Notes under the pieces: model-generated
The model's input: the letters and a program-made list of their open reading frames with translations, nothing else
Told to the model about the DNA's origin: nothing
The model's database searches: none
In this document: positions 45,086 to 55,833 of the stretch, one piece after another
Layout of the letters: the number at the start of each line of letters is the position of its first letter
How positions within the stretch are numbered: position 1 is the first letter of the stretch
Source of the DNA: Plasmodium brasilianum
Taxonomy: Eukaryota > Apicomplexa > Aconoidasida > Haemosporida > Plasmodiidae
Length of the DNA: 64,000 nucleotides
Direction: 5' to 3'
Assembly (NCBI RefSeq): GCF_023973825.1
Contig: NC_090126.1
Span: 2,377,001 to 2,441,000 of the forward strand
Made by a program: the position numbers and the translations under genes

Positions 45086-46513
45086 TCAACTAGTGGAGTT
45101 TAAGCTTTCCACGTAGTTGTAGGCCTTTTCTTGAACTAACTTTTGGCTTTTAACACTACCTTGATTTTTTTCAAATAGTAACCATTTGGTAAATATCATT
45201 TTCATAACTCTTGTTTTAAATTTAATTGAAATAAATCGTTCAAATATGTTTCTAATAAATTGTAGCTCATTCATATTTAGTTTGAGTTTTTCTTTTTTTT
45301 CATTTTTTGTTAATGAGTTAATATGAATATCAAGATAAGTAAACCAGACATCTGACCTTTTAGGATATTCTTGAATTAATTTTTCAAAATATGCTTTTCC
45401 TCTTTCTTTATTAGAATACTTATATTCAAAACGAGCTGCATTTATAATCATATTTAAATGCTTTTTTTTTGGTAAAGAATATAAAGATTTTAGTAATATT
45501 GAATGAGCATATTCTTCGTCTTTATATGTACTATGCAAAATTTCTAAATACGTAGACCATATTTTTTTGGAATATTTAAACTTTTTAATTGCCTCTTCAC
45601 ATAATTCTTTTAATTCAATTAACTTTTTATTAATTTTTAAAATATTAATTGTGTGTAAATATATAGATTTTTCATTATTACATAGTAAAGCTCTTTTAAA
45701 TATCTCATTTAACCTATCCCCATAAACACATTCCATATTTAAATAACATAAATAAATATTTAATTTTTCGTCTACTTCGTGTATATCTATTGTTTTCAAT
45801 GCTCTCTCTGCTACTTCTCTTGCATTATCTATATTTCCTTTTTCTAAATAATAAACAATGTAACTTATCCAAATCGCGCTTTTGTTTTTTTCCGATACTA
45901 GTAACCTTTCGTAGTCAAACGGGCTGACCTGCTCACTGTTGAGATTGTTTATATTGCTATTTTTCTTGTTCTTCTTAGATTTTTTCCTTGTGTGGTTACT
46001 TACGTCACTATCATTTTTGTCGTCTGTATTGCTATCGTAGTTGCTATCATAGTTACTTTTACAATTGTCATTAATAGTGCCATTTATTTTGCTATTTTTT
46101 GTTTTAATGTTTTTTTTTTTTTTTTTCTTTTCCTTTTGAAGCTTGGATTTTTGGGCCTTTTTGTCAAGTACCTCACAACCACTTTCTCCTTCCCTTTCTT
46201 CTTCACTTTCTCTCAGTTCTTTTGATTTTTTAATTTTGTTTTGTATACTTTTATTACTTTTTTTTTCTTTTATATTTCTTTGTTTTTTTTTCTTTTCGTT
46301 TTTTTCCTTTTGAGTCTTCTTTATTTCGGCATATATGCTTAAATGGTTCGTCTTATTCAGTTCTTTTGTTCTGGGTTTTCCTTCAATTTTTTTCCTTTTC
46401 CTTTTTAATTTTCTATTTTGGGAATTAGTAGCTTCTGTACCATTTTCCTCCTCTTTCTTGCGCTTATTTATCGTTTTTTCTTCATTACCTTTACTGAGTT
46501 CTGTTTGGCTCAT
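45086..46513 (-). CDS. RRP5: RRP5/PDCD11-type HAT-repeat ribosome biogenesis protein (C-terminal module only)
   Basis: A single-exon 475-residue product. The first about 190 residues are extremely Lys/Glu-rich (KRKRKKIEGK, EKKKKKKNIK), with nucleolar-type basic clusters. From SPFDYERLLVSEKNKSAIWI the sequence follows the C-terminal HAT/TPR-like repeats of RRP5: the FDYERLL entry motif, IWISYIVYYLEKGNIDNARE, AERALKTI, IWSTYLEILHSTY, RFEYKYSNKERGKAYFEKLI and DVWFTYLDIHIN. RRP5 is an SSU-processome factor needed for both 18S and 5.8S rRNA maturation. Full eukaryotic RRP5 carries about a dozen S1 domains before the HAT repeats; none is present here or in the adjacent sequence. ATG at 46513 is the first Met of the frame. 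Confidence 0.85.
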   Translation of the reverse strand: MSQTELSKGNEEKTINKRKKEEENGTEATNSQNRKLKRKRKKIEGKPRTKELNKTNHLSIYAEIKKTQKEKNEKKKKQRNIKEKKSNKSIQNKIKKSKELRESEEEREGESGCEVLDKKAQKSKLQKEKKKKKKNIKTKNSKINGTINDNCKSNYDSNYDSNTDDKNDSDVSNHTRKKSKKNKKNSNINNLNSEQVSPFDYERLLVSEKNKSAIWISYIVYYLEKGNIDNAREVAERALKTIDIHEVDEKLNIYLCYLNMECVYGDRLNEIFKRALLCNNEKSIYLHTINILKINKKLIELKELCEEAIKKFKYSKKIWSTYLEILHSTYKDEEYAHSILLKSLYSLPKKKHLNMIINAARFEYKYSNKERGKAYFEKLIQEYPKRSDVWFTYLDIHINSLTKNEKKEKLKLNMNELQFIRNIFERFISIKFKTRVMKMIFTKWLLFEKNQGSVKSQKLVQEKAYNYVESLNSTS

Positions 46514-47064
46514 TTCGTTTGATCGAATTTGCCCTTCCGCTAGTTGTTTTCTTGTAATTAGAGGTATACTTATGTATGGACGTATGCATGTACATATACA
46601 AGTACATGTACAAATCCATATGCAAATACATATGTACGTATATATATATATGTATATATATGCTTTTATTACATGTTTGCATACGCTTCCTTCTTTTTAA
46701 TTATACTAAAGCTTATTGTAAAATTTGTACGAAGAAACTTGTCATTTTATGGTAAGGCGCAAATACAAAAATGATCTCAGAAAAAATTAATTTTTATGTT
46801 AAATTAGGCAATAAATAAATAAATATATATATATACATAGCCTACTTTACAAATTGATGAAAAAAAAAAAAAAACAAATAATTAAGGATAAAGTAGAAAA
46901 TAAAATGAAAAGTTTAGTAAACGTAAGATACAGCAGGGAGGACACCTACATTTAAAGTTCGCGTAAGCGGATTCAATTTCGAAAAAAAAAGGGAAAAGAA
47001 AAAGAAAAAACACTTACAAGGTAAATCGTAATTTTGTATATTAAAATATTAAATATAAGAAATA
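46514..47064. other. Intergenic, upstream of the RRP5-like gene
   Basis: Contains ATGTACAAAT/ACATATGC-type repeats (46590-46650) and (AT)n. I see no coding region. It is the promoter side of the RRP5-like gene. Confidence 0.5.
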
Positions 47065-47225
47065 ATGAAAATTTTCCTTTGTTTTATTTTTGTATTTATA
47101 AAATGTATATCATTAAAAATTAATAGTTTTTCTCAATTTTTGCTTCACTTTTGTTCTCTAATTTTTTGGATCACTTATATTGGGGGACATAATCAACCGC
47201 AGAATATGGCTGCATATACGTGTAC

Positions 47226-47274
<49 letters not shown>

Positions 47275-47694
47275 GTACATTTTTTCTTTTGTATTTTTTG
47301 TTAAAAAAAAGAAAAAACATAGCCTCCCTTCACGTGAAATAAATATACATTTAGCAAAGTTAAGGGGCACTTTTACCATATCATTTTCACTTTATAATCG
47401 GGCCCACTATATTACTTTTTTTTATGAAACGTTTGCATAATGTATTGTACATATATTTTATTTCTGAGATTTTTTGATACAAATCATAGGGAGAATAATC
47501 ATATAATCGTATGTAAGAATTTTTTTATTCATAAAAGTAGGGAACGGCTAAAACAATGTCCATGCGAGGTTGGTCATGTATATATATATATATGGGTATA
47601 CATATGCTTATGTTTGTGCAGACGATACCAATTTGAACACAAAAACATGCTTAATTTTAAAAAATTGAAGTCATTTGTAAAAATGAAAAGGTAG
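47065..47694 (+). CDS. Candidate small multi-exon gene with secretory-type leader (tentative)
   Basis: An ATG at 47065 opens MKIFLCFIFVFIKCISLKIN, which looks like a signal peptide. Downstream, a block beginning KKHSLPSREINIHLAKLRG ends at a GT donor (after 47430) and joins in phase to a block at 47469 reading FFDTNHRENNHIIVCKNFF and HKSRERLKQCPCE. An (AT)n tract lies between the leader and the second block, and another after the third. The first join could not be made phase-consistent, and the end could be at about 47668 or at 47694 depending on a last small intron. It could be a secreted or apicoplast-targeted protein, or chance. I recognise no family. Confidence 0.3.
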
Positions 47695-48024
47695 AAATTA
47701 CTATATTGTTTATTATAAAATTTTCCTTTTACAAAATTGATTAATATATATGTACTACAAAAAAAGGGGAATAAAATGAACTTATTCAGAACTGTCACAA
47801 ATGTGTTGTCATAGCCCTACTTACAAAAATTATCCCACTAAAATGTATATATAAAGAATCGGTAAATGTTTTATCTTATAATATTAAAGGTTGTTTTTAT
47901 CAAAGGTGAACAGAAACTTTTTTTTTTGTTTTTTTTGTTTTTTTTGTTTTTTACTTATATATTTGGTAACATTTTTTTCCATTTTATGGCGCCCTTCAAA
48001 AAAAAAAAAAAAAAAAAAATTATT

Positions 48025-48573
48025 TTACGTATTATTGTCGTCTTTTGTAAATAACTTTGACCTATATTGATTAAACTGTATTAATTGATCTTTAAGTATT
48101 TTTTTTTGAGAAATATATTTTATATTGTGAACTCGAAATAAATTATTTTGTGTTCTAAATACACATGGGATAGCTACTTTGGCTGCTGCTTTTTTTAAAA
48201 CTTTATAAATAGGATCATCAAATCCTAGAGCATTAAATGGACTAGTTGTAGGAATATGAAAAATGGTTTTTCCTGCTGGTACTCTTGCAACAAAATAATC
48301 AATGAGCCCCTTTCCCTGTCCCATTTTTGTTCCATCTGGTTTTTTAGTTACACTATAGGTTGCATGAACATCTACAAAATATTCTTTTTTCTTTCCTAAA
48401 TATTTACGTATAATTTGTTTCATTTCTGCTAATTTTTCTCCTCTTATTCTCTTTGGGCAAGCAGCTACAAGTGATTTTCCAACATGTATATCGGGGGCAC
48501 TAAGAGGAGTTATTCTACCCTTAGGGGCTTTTAATCGAACGGGTAGCGGACTTTTATAAATTATTGGTGGCAT
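48025..48573 (-). CDS. Mitochondrial large-subunit ribosomal protein uL16m
   Basis: A single-exon 182-residue product with the L16/L10e fold signature. The core reads KKPDGTKMGQGKGLIDYFVA, RVPAGKTIFHIP and LKKAAAKVAIPCVF. This corresponds to bacterial VTKKPAEVRMGKGKG, YWVA, PGRVLFE and ALRLAAAKLPIKTKFV. L16 helps organise the peptidyl-transferase centre and the tRNA-binding site. Apicomplexan apicoplast genomes encode their own rpl16, so a nuclear copy is expected to be mitochondrial. The N-terminus (IIYKSPLPVRLKAPKGR) is basic and lacks acidic residues, compatible with a short mitochondrial presequence. ATG at 48573 is the first Met of the frame. It is transcribed in the same direction as SOAP and RRP5. 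Confidence 0.9.
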   Translation of the reverse strand: MPPIIYKSPLPVRLKAPKGRITPLSAPDIHVGKSLVAACPKRIRGEKLAEMKQIIRKYLGKKKEYFVDVHATYSVTKKPDGTKMGQGKGLIDYFVARVPAGKTIFHIPTTSPFNALGFDDPIYKVLKKAAAKVAIPCVFRTQNNLFRVHNIKYISQKKILKDQLIQFNQYRSKLFTKDDNNT

Positions 48574-49762
48574 TATTTCTTATTTGTTGGATTTGAATAA
48601 AATACACATATTCTGCTCCTCTTACAATAATAAAAGGATTTTTTCCTTTTTGGCTACTTTGTTATGGAAAATAAAACGTCCACACTATTTTTGTTCTATC
48701 TGAATATACATGTAACAACATACATATAAAAATAAATATACATAATATACATACATATATTCTGTGATACCTTACAGTTTCTCTAATTCTTATGTGCTTA
48801 TATTTTTTGCTCATCATCAAAAGTAAAAATAAAAATACTGTACGTTACTTTGCACACTGCATAGTTAGGAGTAAAACAGCATATACTTCATTTTATGTAT
48901 AATTGCTTTATCAAAACAATTTAATATTTTACAGTTATACATATTTCCATTTTTTAAAATTATTAATAAAAACAATGTGTTGCATTTTACCCATAAATTT
49001 TCATAATTATCATAATTTTCACATTTTAAGGATTTCACTATTTTCTCTGTTAATTTTTTAATTCTTTTTAATTCTCACATCCTCAGTATTAATAATTTAT
49101 ATGCAACTGAATAATACAGCAAGGGGAAAAAGTGTACCTTATTTTTGAACACACTAGTCCTCAAAAGATGTATAAAAATTCAAAAATAAACACATACAGC
49201 TTTTTATATTTTTGTGTGTTTTAATTTTTAATGTAATATTTATGTTATTTTTCCTTTAAAATAACTTACTGATTTTAATGTAATTTTTTATTATATAACT
49301 TTTTAAAGTCTTCATATTAGGAATATACTCTTTTTTTTTTTTTTTTTTTTTTTTGTTTTGAAGTACTGCACATATTTACTTGTATCTTTTGATGAACATA
49401 GTATTAATACTCATGTCCGATTTTTCAACCATCGTATAGCATAAAAATGCTATATATATATATATATATATATAAGTGATGCTTTATTAACTGTTTTTGT
49501 TCATATGTGTAATTAACAACTTATTTACGCGATGAAAAAGGCAAATATAAAATAATTCTTTCTTAAAAGCTGACCCAGCGAGCAATGTACCTACTGTTTT
49601 TCTGTAAAATGTTCGTACACACTATTCATTAAAAATGATGATATTTATTGTGGTATAAACACTTTTTTTTTTTAGCATATCTGATTAACTACTTTTACCA
49701 GAAGGTATGAAGTTTAAATACAAAAAAAAAATCATTATATATATACAATACTACTTAACAAA

Positions 49763-49800
<38 letters not shown>

Positions 49801-50328
49801 CCCTTAAGCTATGTATTTATGTCCCATAAGGAAGACTATTTACTAATATTAAATTATTTATGATTTTCCTTTTTATGATAATATTGCTGTGTGAAATATT
49901 ATTGTAATGTGTTATGGTAAAAAAGTTCAATAACTTTTTTTTTAGAAAAAAATCCTTTGCAATAATTTATAAAATGGTTTGTATTAACCAAAAGGCGTTA
50001 AATGAGAACAAAAAAATATAAGCAACAAAATGAAATAAAAAAAAATAAAATAAAAAAAATAAAATAAAAAAAAATAAAATTAAAAAAAATAAAATTGAAA
50101 GGTTGAAGACTTGAGGAAGTTGAAATAAAACAGATAAAATACATAAACTAATAAATAAAAAAAAAAAAAGAACAAATGAGACAAAAAAATAAAAATTTTA
50201 ATGTTAAAACAGTGATATACAGGTAATTTCTTATGGGAATAATGTATTTTTCACATAAATAGGCAATTCTAGAAATTTTCATTTTTTGAACTTTTTTATG
50301 ATTCCAAGTTTTCATTATACATTTTATA
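48574..50328. other. Intergenic region between uL16m and SOAP
   Basis: About 1.75 kb of AT-rich DNA with a T run at 49331-49355, (AT)n at 49451-49473 and 49761-49784, and an AAAAAAATAAAATA repeat at 50035-50095. No gene is visible. A short minus-strand frame at 50148-50378 overlaps the SOAP 3' end and looks spurious. Confidence 0.6.
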
Positions 50329-50844
50329 TTAACAGTAACAGGAACAACTACATTCTTCTGTTTGAACACCTGTAACACTTTTACAAGAGGAGAAACATTC
50401 TGTTATTACGTTATTTGAGTCTGTTGTTCTATTTTGAGGCTTGATGTCTGTTTGGTGTTTTGCTTGTGAACCAGTACCTTGTTGAGCATTTACATTATAT
50501 GAGTCGGAATTTTGTTGTCTTGAAGGGGAAGATTTTTTCTGTGTATTCATATCAGACTTTGTAAGTTTAGATCCAATACTTGCATGTCTATATTTCATTG
50601 AAAACCCCGTTTTGTTTTTACAACTGCACTCACATTCACAAAAATTCTCAGGTAAACATTTGATACATTCTTTTTGCGTTGTTTTTGGTGAAAATATATC
50701 AACAGCTGAATAATTTCTTACGCTATTATTATTATTGTTATTATGAGCATTGGTTACTGATCTTTTTAAGGAAAATTTCCTTTCCTCATGAGCGCATATT
50801 AGTGCGAAAAGTAAAGGAATAAACACAATTAGAATTTTTTTCAT
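50329..50844 (-). CDS. SOAP: SOAP, secreted ookinete adhesive protein
   Basis: The true ATG is at 50844 (MKKILIVFIPLLFALICAHE), giving 171 residues with a strong signal peptide and no membrane anchor. Two six-cysteine modules bracket a Ser/Gln/Asn-rich middle. The first is CIKCLPENFCECECSC (about residues 60-75). The second is CFSSC followed by CSCSCYC at the extreme C-terminus. Size, signal peptide, twin Cys clusters and map position near cytochrome c and adenylyl cyclase alpha match SOAP. SOAP is a micronemal ookinete protein that binds mosquito laminin and supports midgut invasion. Upstream DNA contains TAGCTA/TAGCCA words, the AP2-O motif of ookinete promoters. An upstream in-frame extension exists only from a non-ATG codon and is not used. 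Confidence 0.87.
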   Translation of the reverse strand: MKKILIVFIPLLFALICAHEERKFSLKRSVTNAHNNNNNNSVRNYSAVDIFSPKTTQKECIKCLPENFCECECSCKNKTGFSMKYRHASIGSKLTKSDMNTQKKSSPSRQQNSDSYNVNAQQGTGSQAKHQTDIKPQNRTTDSNNVITECFSSCKSVTGVQTEECSCSCYC

Positions 50845-52078
50845 CTTTGTTAATATGTATGTACATGTGAAAGTATAATATATGGTACAATAACGCTGTG
50901 ATGAAAACAAAAAAAAAAATAGGTAAAATTAAAAAAAGTTAATTTAGAAACGAAAAAAAAATAATATTTATATATAAAGCTCCAATTTTGTTAAACTAAT
51001 GTAATAAAAACAAAAAAAAGTAAACTAAAAAAAGAGTAGAATAATTTAAAAAAAAATGAAAATTAATATTAATAATTAAAATAAAATGGAAAATTAAATT
51101 TAACATAGAGAAATCTGGTAATCAAAGGATATAAATTACTTAATCTTTCCATTCAAAAAAAAAGCTACTTTTTTTTTTTCCTCTCTATATAAATAGCTAT
51201 ATTTTTTTTTTTAATAAGCTATTTTTTTTTTTTTTTTTTTTTGTGATTTAAATAAAAATAACCTATTATTTTTTAAATGTTGAATATTTTATGCATCCTT
51301 TTGAAAATGCCGAAAATGAAAAATTAAGAAAGAAATATATATAGGGATAAAATGTGCCTTTTACGAACTACTTGGTTATTCTACGAAGTCTATTATGATA
51401 AGGTGTTTATATGCTAATGAACCGTTGTGTCATATCACGTGTAAAGTAAATATATTTTTTTTTAATTATGAAATATTTTTAAAAACCTTTTTTAAGAGCA
51501 TTTTTAAGATCTTTTTTTTTTTTTTTTTTTTTATTACAACTTTTTTAAGACAGTATTTTTCTTGAGAATCGCTAGCCAAATAAAAATTTATTATTTCATA
51601 ATATTTAATACTAATTAACTTAGGGATTTATATATCATAATTTAAATTACCAGTTTTACATTCCAATATTTGCCAAATTCGTTCGGTAACATGCAGCTGC
51701 GAAAAATTTTAATTATATACGCACACATACGTACATATATATTTGTATATATATTATGAAATATGTTTACTCATTAGACATATATTGTAAACCACAAAAA
51801 GTTCCATCTTTTTTTTTTTTTTACAAAATTTTTATATTTTTATAAAATAAAGCATAAAATAGTTAATTGGGAAAATATAAAACTTTCAAAAGGATAACAA
51901 TTTTTTAGTCTCTTTTTTGGCTAACAGATATATTTATTAATTTCATTGCTATTATATAATTTTTTTTTTTTTTGAAATGCTTTAAACTTATTTCGTTTTC
52001 CCGTTTACAAAATATAATTGTTTAAATTCTGATAAAGAGTTCCTTCTTAATAATTTTATCTATACATTAACATTCCTT
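50845..52078. other. SOAP promoter region
   Basis: Spacer between the SOAP start and the stop of the acidic repeat gene. It contains several T runs (51170-51180, 51201-51242, 51510-51531) and the candidate AP2-O sites listed separately. No coding frame is seen. Confidence 0.6.
51194..51923. promoter_or_regulatory. Candidate AP2-O sites upstream of SOAP
   Basis: Words fitting the ookinete AP2-O consensus [TC][AG]GC[TC][AG] lie at 51194-51199 (TAGCTA), 51573-51578 (TAGCCA), 51694-51699 (CAGCTG) and 51918-51923 (TGGCTA). They are 350 to 1080 bp before the SOAP ATG. SOAP is a known AP2-O target in rodent malaria. The degenerate consensus will also occur by chance, so TAGCTA at 51194 is the strongest site. 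Confidence 0.5.
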
Positions 52079-52735
52079 TTATGTACAACAACATAAGAAA
52101 CTTCTTCTTTTGGTTTTTTTAATTACAGGATCTAAATATTGAAGAGTATGGTCTTTCATCAGGTAGTGTGGATAAAACTGAAAAGAGAAGAAATAAAAAA
52201 ATATAAAAAAAGTTATAAAATATTATTATGTTTTACTTATATTATGTTAAGCTATAAAATAAATGAATGTTGCTTTATAAATGTTTACCTTTGGTGCTTC
52301 GAATACACTTTTATCAAAAGGACAATTAAAGGTATCATGTGTATGTTTTACTTCATCTTCCCTTAGTATGACATTTTCGTTTTGACTTGATTCATATAAT
52401 CCATCTGATGCTTTACTATTAATTATATCATTTTCATATTCCACTTTGGTTTCGTCATTTTCATATTCCATTTTTATTTCATCATCTTCATACTCCATTT
52501 TGGTTTCACCATTTTCATTTTCCAATATGCTTGTATCATTTTCCATTTTTTTTGTATCACTTTCATTTTCTAATATGCTTGTATCATTTTCCATTTTTTT
52601 TGTATCACTTTCATTTTCCAATATATTTGCGTCATTTTCATATTCCACTTTGGTTTCATCATTTGTATTTATTTCTTCAACTGTCTCAAAATTTTCATCA
52701 GAATTAGTATTCCGTTTTTCTATTAACCACTTCAT
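52079..52735 (-). CDS. Acidic repeat protein with conserved-looking C-terminus and Cys-Cys-Cys tail (two exons)
   Basis: Exons on the minus strand are 52735-52289 and 52177-52079, joined GT-AG in phase 0 (181 residues). The N-terminus is MKWLIEKRNTNSDENFETVE, without a signal peptide. Residues about 30-110 are acidic repeats: two copies of ENESDTKKMENDTSIL, then variants of KMEYENDET. After FNCPFDKSVFEAPK the second exon reads FYPHYLMKDHTLQYLDP and ends in KKTKRRSFLCCCT. The basic stretch followed by three Cys near the end is a plausible S-palmitoylation site that would anchor the protein to the cytosolic face of a membrane. I recognise no family; a membrane- or inner-membrane-complex-associated role is inference. 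The aromatic, proline-containing segment outside the repeats is the part most likely to be conserved. Confidence 0.7.
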
Positions 52736-55274
52736 ATTTATATATGTTATATAAAGTGAATTCAAGCAGACTAGCAGTCTTTTTCTCTTTTGTGTTTTCT
52801 ACAAAGATGCTGAAGAAATTGCTACTTCAACATTCATTAATTTGCATTAACACAACTATATATATTAACGACTTTAATTTATTGTTTATACTTTACCTTT
52901 TTATCATAGAATAAAAAAATTAGAAGAGGCGTATAATTTATAATTCACCCCTATAAGCACATTATAATATAATGCAATGCAATTGTACTAATTAAGCTTC
53001 TTTTTTTTTTTTTTTTTTTTTCTTGTATGTGTGTTTATGGATATGTGTATTATGTATATTTATACACTATATTATCCTACACGTCGCTAATTTTTTTCCT
53101 GTATTTATTTTTTATTTTTTTGAATAACAATTTTACCCATAATTGTTATTTTCCGCATAAGTATTATTTTTCACGTAATTCGTATATAGTGAGTGTTCCT
53201 TAAGAAGATAAGGAGACACACACACACACACACACACATTAATTTTTAAATTATCATTTCTTAGCTCTTTTCCAAGAGTTAAAATATAAGATAAATGTAT
53301 TTTCTAATGGACTATTTTTATGTATTTTGCACACTATATGTGTCTTATATTTAAATTAGGGGAAAAACATAGAATATAAAGAAAAATTATTTTTATGTGT
53401 ATTGAAATTTTTTATTATTATATGATCTGCTCAGGTAATGTTAGCTTTTTTCTGTAAGCCTCACTAAATGAGCAAATTAACATTTTACTAATACATTGTA
53501 TGTCCAAAGGATAATATAAATGAACAAACATTTTATTTTTGCATAAATAATCTTTAATTACTACAATGATAATGTTTTACAAAATGTTTACTCCTTGTAT
53601 ACTTATATATATTTGTGCATATATTGGACTATTATAATTCCTGCTCATTTATGTATGACAAAGATTTAAAGTTTTCATATGCAACAAACTTATAAGGAGC
53701 GAGCCAAATTATTTTTTTTTTTTTATATTAATGGTAAGATTCTTTCAAAATAGATCCAACATAAGCATAAGGATTAATAAAAAATTCTGTAATTAGACTT
53801 TATTTTTTTTTCTTCATTAATTTTACCATACTTCACTTTTGCAGGAAAAAGAGAAACGTGAAACAGAAACAACATATAAAAAAATTAATAAAATATGTAA
53901 AAAAAATATAAGAACAAATTTTACCTTCTATGTTATTAATTCACGTTTAAAAATAAAATTATTTAAAATATTTTCAAAATTTTTATTTTTTCTGTAAAAC
54001 ATCAATAACTTTGTATGTAGCGTGCTGTAAAAATATTATGTATTTTCATCAAATTAATTTTTAGAGTAATGAAATAAGGAAAAATACTTTATTATTATGT
54101 TACTTTTTCATGGTATATCTCTCCTACTCTTCTTTACTTATTTCTGAATTATTCAACATTCGTTGCACATTAAATTTTACGACTGTTTTATTTTCCCCTA
54201 TGTGTAGCATTTATGATATTAAAATATATATCTGTAAAGACGTCTTCCCTTATAAAAACTAATTTTATATTTTTTGTGTTAAGGAACAAATGTAATTGAA
54301 TTAAAAAAAAAAAAAAATTTAATTCTTCTGTAGGAATTAAATATATCTGTATTTTGATATATACATATAAATATACATATATTTTTTTTTTTTTCCTTAA
54401 ACTTTATAAGTACACTATTTTCTATAAAATAAACCATTTACATAGAACTACATTTTAATGTATTTCTACCTTTTTTGAAGCAAACTCTTTTAAAGATAAT
54501 GCATTACTTTTGTTAACAAAAACTAATTATATGTGCATTATACAATATAAAAACGAACAGAAAAAAGTTCAATTATTTTTAAAACACCTTTTAAATTTGA
54601 AGAGGACTGTACTAAATATTTATTCAAAAAAAGAACAAGCTTGCTTCATATGTGTTTTAATTTAAAAAAGTATATATGGGGATATTAAAATATTTATTTA
54701 TATTGTTTCCTTTGAAAAAATAATTACATTTACGATTAACATTTTTAAAAATTCTTATATATGAATTTAAATTAACCATGAAAATTAAAAAAAAAAAAAA
54801 ACATTTGCAAATTTTGATATACTTACTTTTAATCTTAATATATAATATGTAATAACTTCATTTCCGTGAAATTATTAACACATGCCATTTCATAATGATA
54901 TAATTAAATTTATATTGTAAGGTTAAGAAAAACTTGTACATCTAAAAAAAAAGAAATTGATACTTACTGTAGAATCAAATTTATTTTAAAACAACCGGAA
55001 TTTTTTACCCATTATTTTGAATTAATAATAAGGGGTTTTTATAAATACCTTATAAAATAATTTCCTTTTTTTTTTTTTTTTTTTTTTTTGTTAACGAACA
55101 ATATAAAATATATTTGTTAGCTACTATTTGTATAGTTTCAGTATCCTTTGAGTTTTATTGAAATTGTTTTTATAATTAATTTGCACTTATTTATTTTTAT
55201 ATTATTCTTTAAATAAAAATATAACTGCGAACTATATAAATAGCAATTTAATTTTCTCTATCTTTAACCAAAGA
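52736..55274. other. 2.5-kb AT-rich divergent promoter region
   Basis: Lies between the acidic repeat gene (minus) and cytochrome c (plus). It contains a (CA)n run at 53218-53238, several T runs (for example 55065-55089) and otherwise featureless AT-rich DNA. I found no open frame, RNA-like GC island or strong repeat. Confidence 0.6.
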
Positions 55275-55833
55275 ATGTCTCAAGTAAGACCAGAACCACA
55301 AGTAGAAGTTCCAGCGGGTGATTATAAGAAAGGAGCAAAACTTTTTAAGGCAAAATGTGCTCAATGCCATACAATTAACAAAGGTAAAAAACAGCTTATA
55401 CACGCGCATGCACATACATACATGAACACACATACATGCACACATGTATTTATGTATATATATGTATATGGCTGTATCTATATATTTGAATAAAATTTCA
55501 TAGGTGTATTTACGAATGCAAACTTATATTCCATATATGAATATGTGTACACATTTGTTTTTAATCTTTTCCAATTTGTGTAAAAAAGGAGGAGCTGTCA
55601 AGCAAGGTCCGAATTTACATGGGTTTTACGGTAGGAAATCAGGAGAATCAGATTTTCCTTATTCTGATGCAAATAAAAATTCTGGTATCATTTGGTCGGA
55701 TAAACACCTATATGAATATTTACTTAATCCGAAATTATATATACCAGGAACGAAAATGATTTTTGCCGGTATTAAAAAGGAAAAAGAAAGAGCAGATTTG
55801 ATAGAATACCTCAAAAAGGCTTCGTCGGAATGA
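55275..55833 (+). CDS. Cytochrome c (two exons)
   Basis: Exons 55275-55383 and 55589-55833 join GT-AG, completing the Gly codon in [18 protein letters not shown]; the product is 117 residues. The haem-binding CxxCH is CAQCH at residues 33-37. The axial Met is in [10 protein letters not shown], and the conserved core includes [20 protein letters not shown] and [14 protein letters not shown]. The protein carries electrons from complex III to complex IV in the mitochondrial intermembrane space. No presequence is present, as usual for cytochrome c, and the N-terminal extension ([16 protein letters not shown]) is of the plant/protist type. The position of the intron directly after the CxxCH exon is unambiguous. 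Confidence 0.98.
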
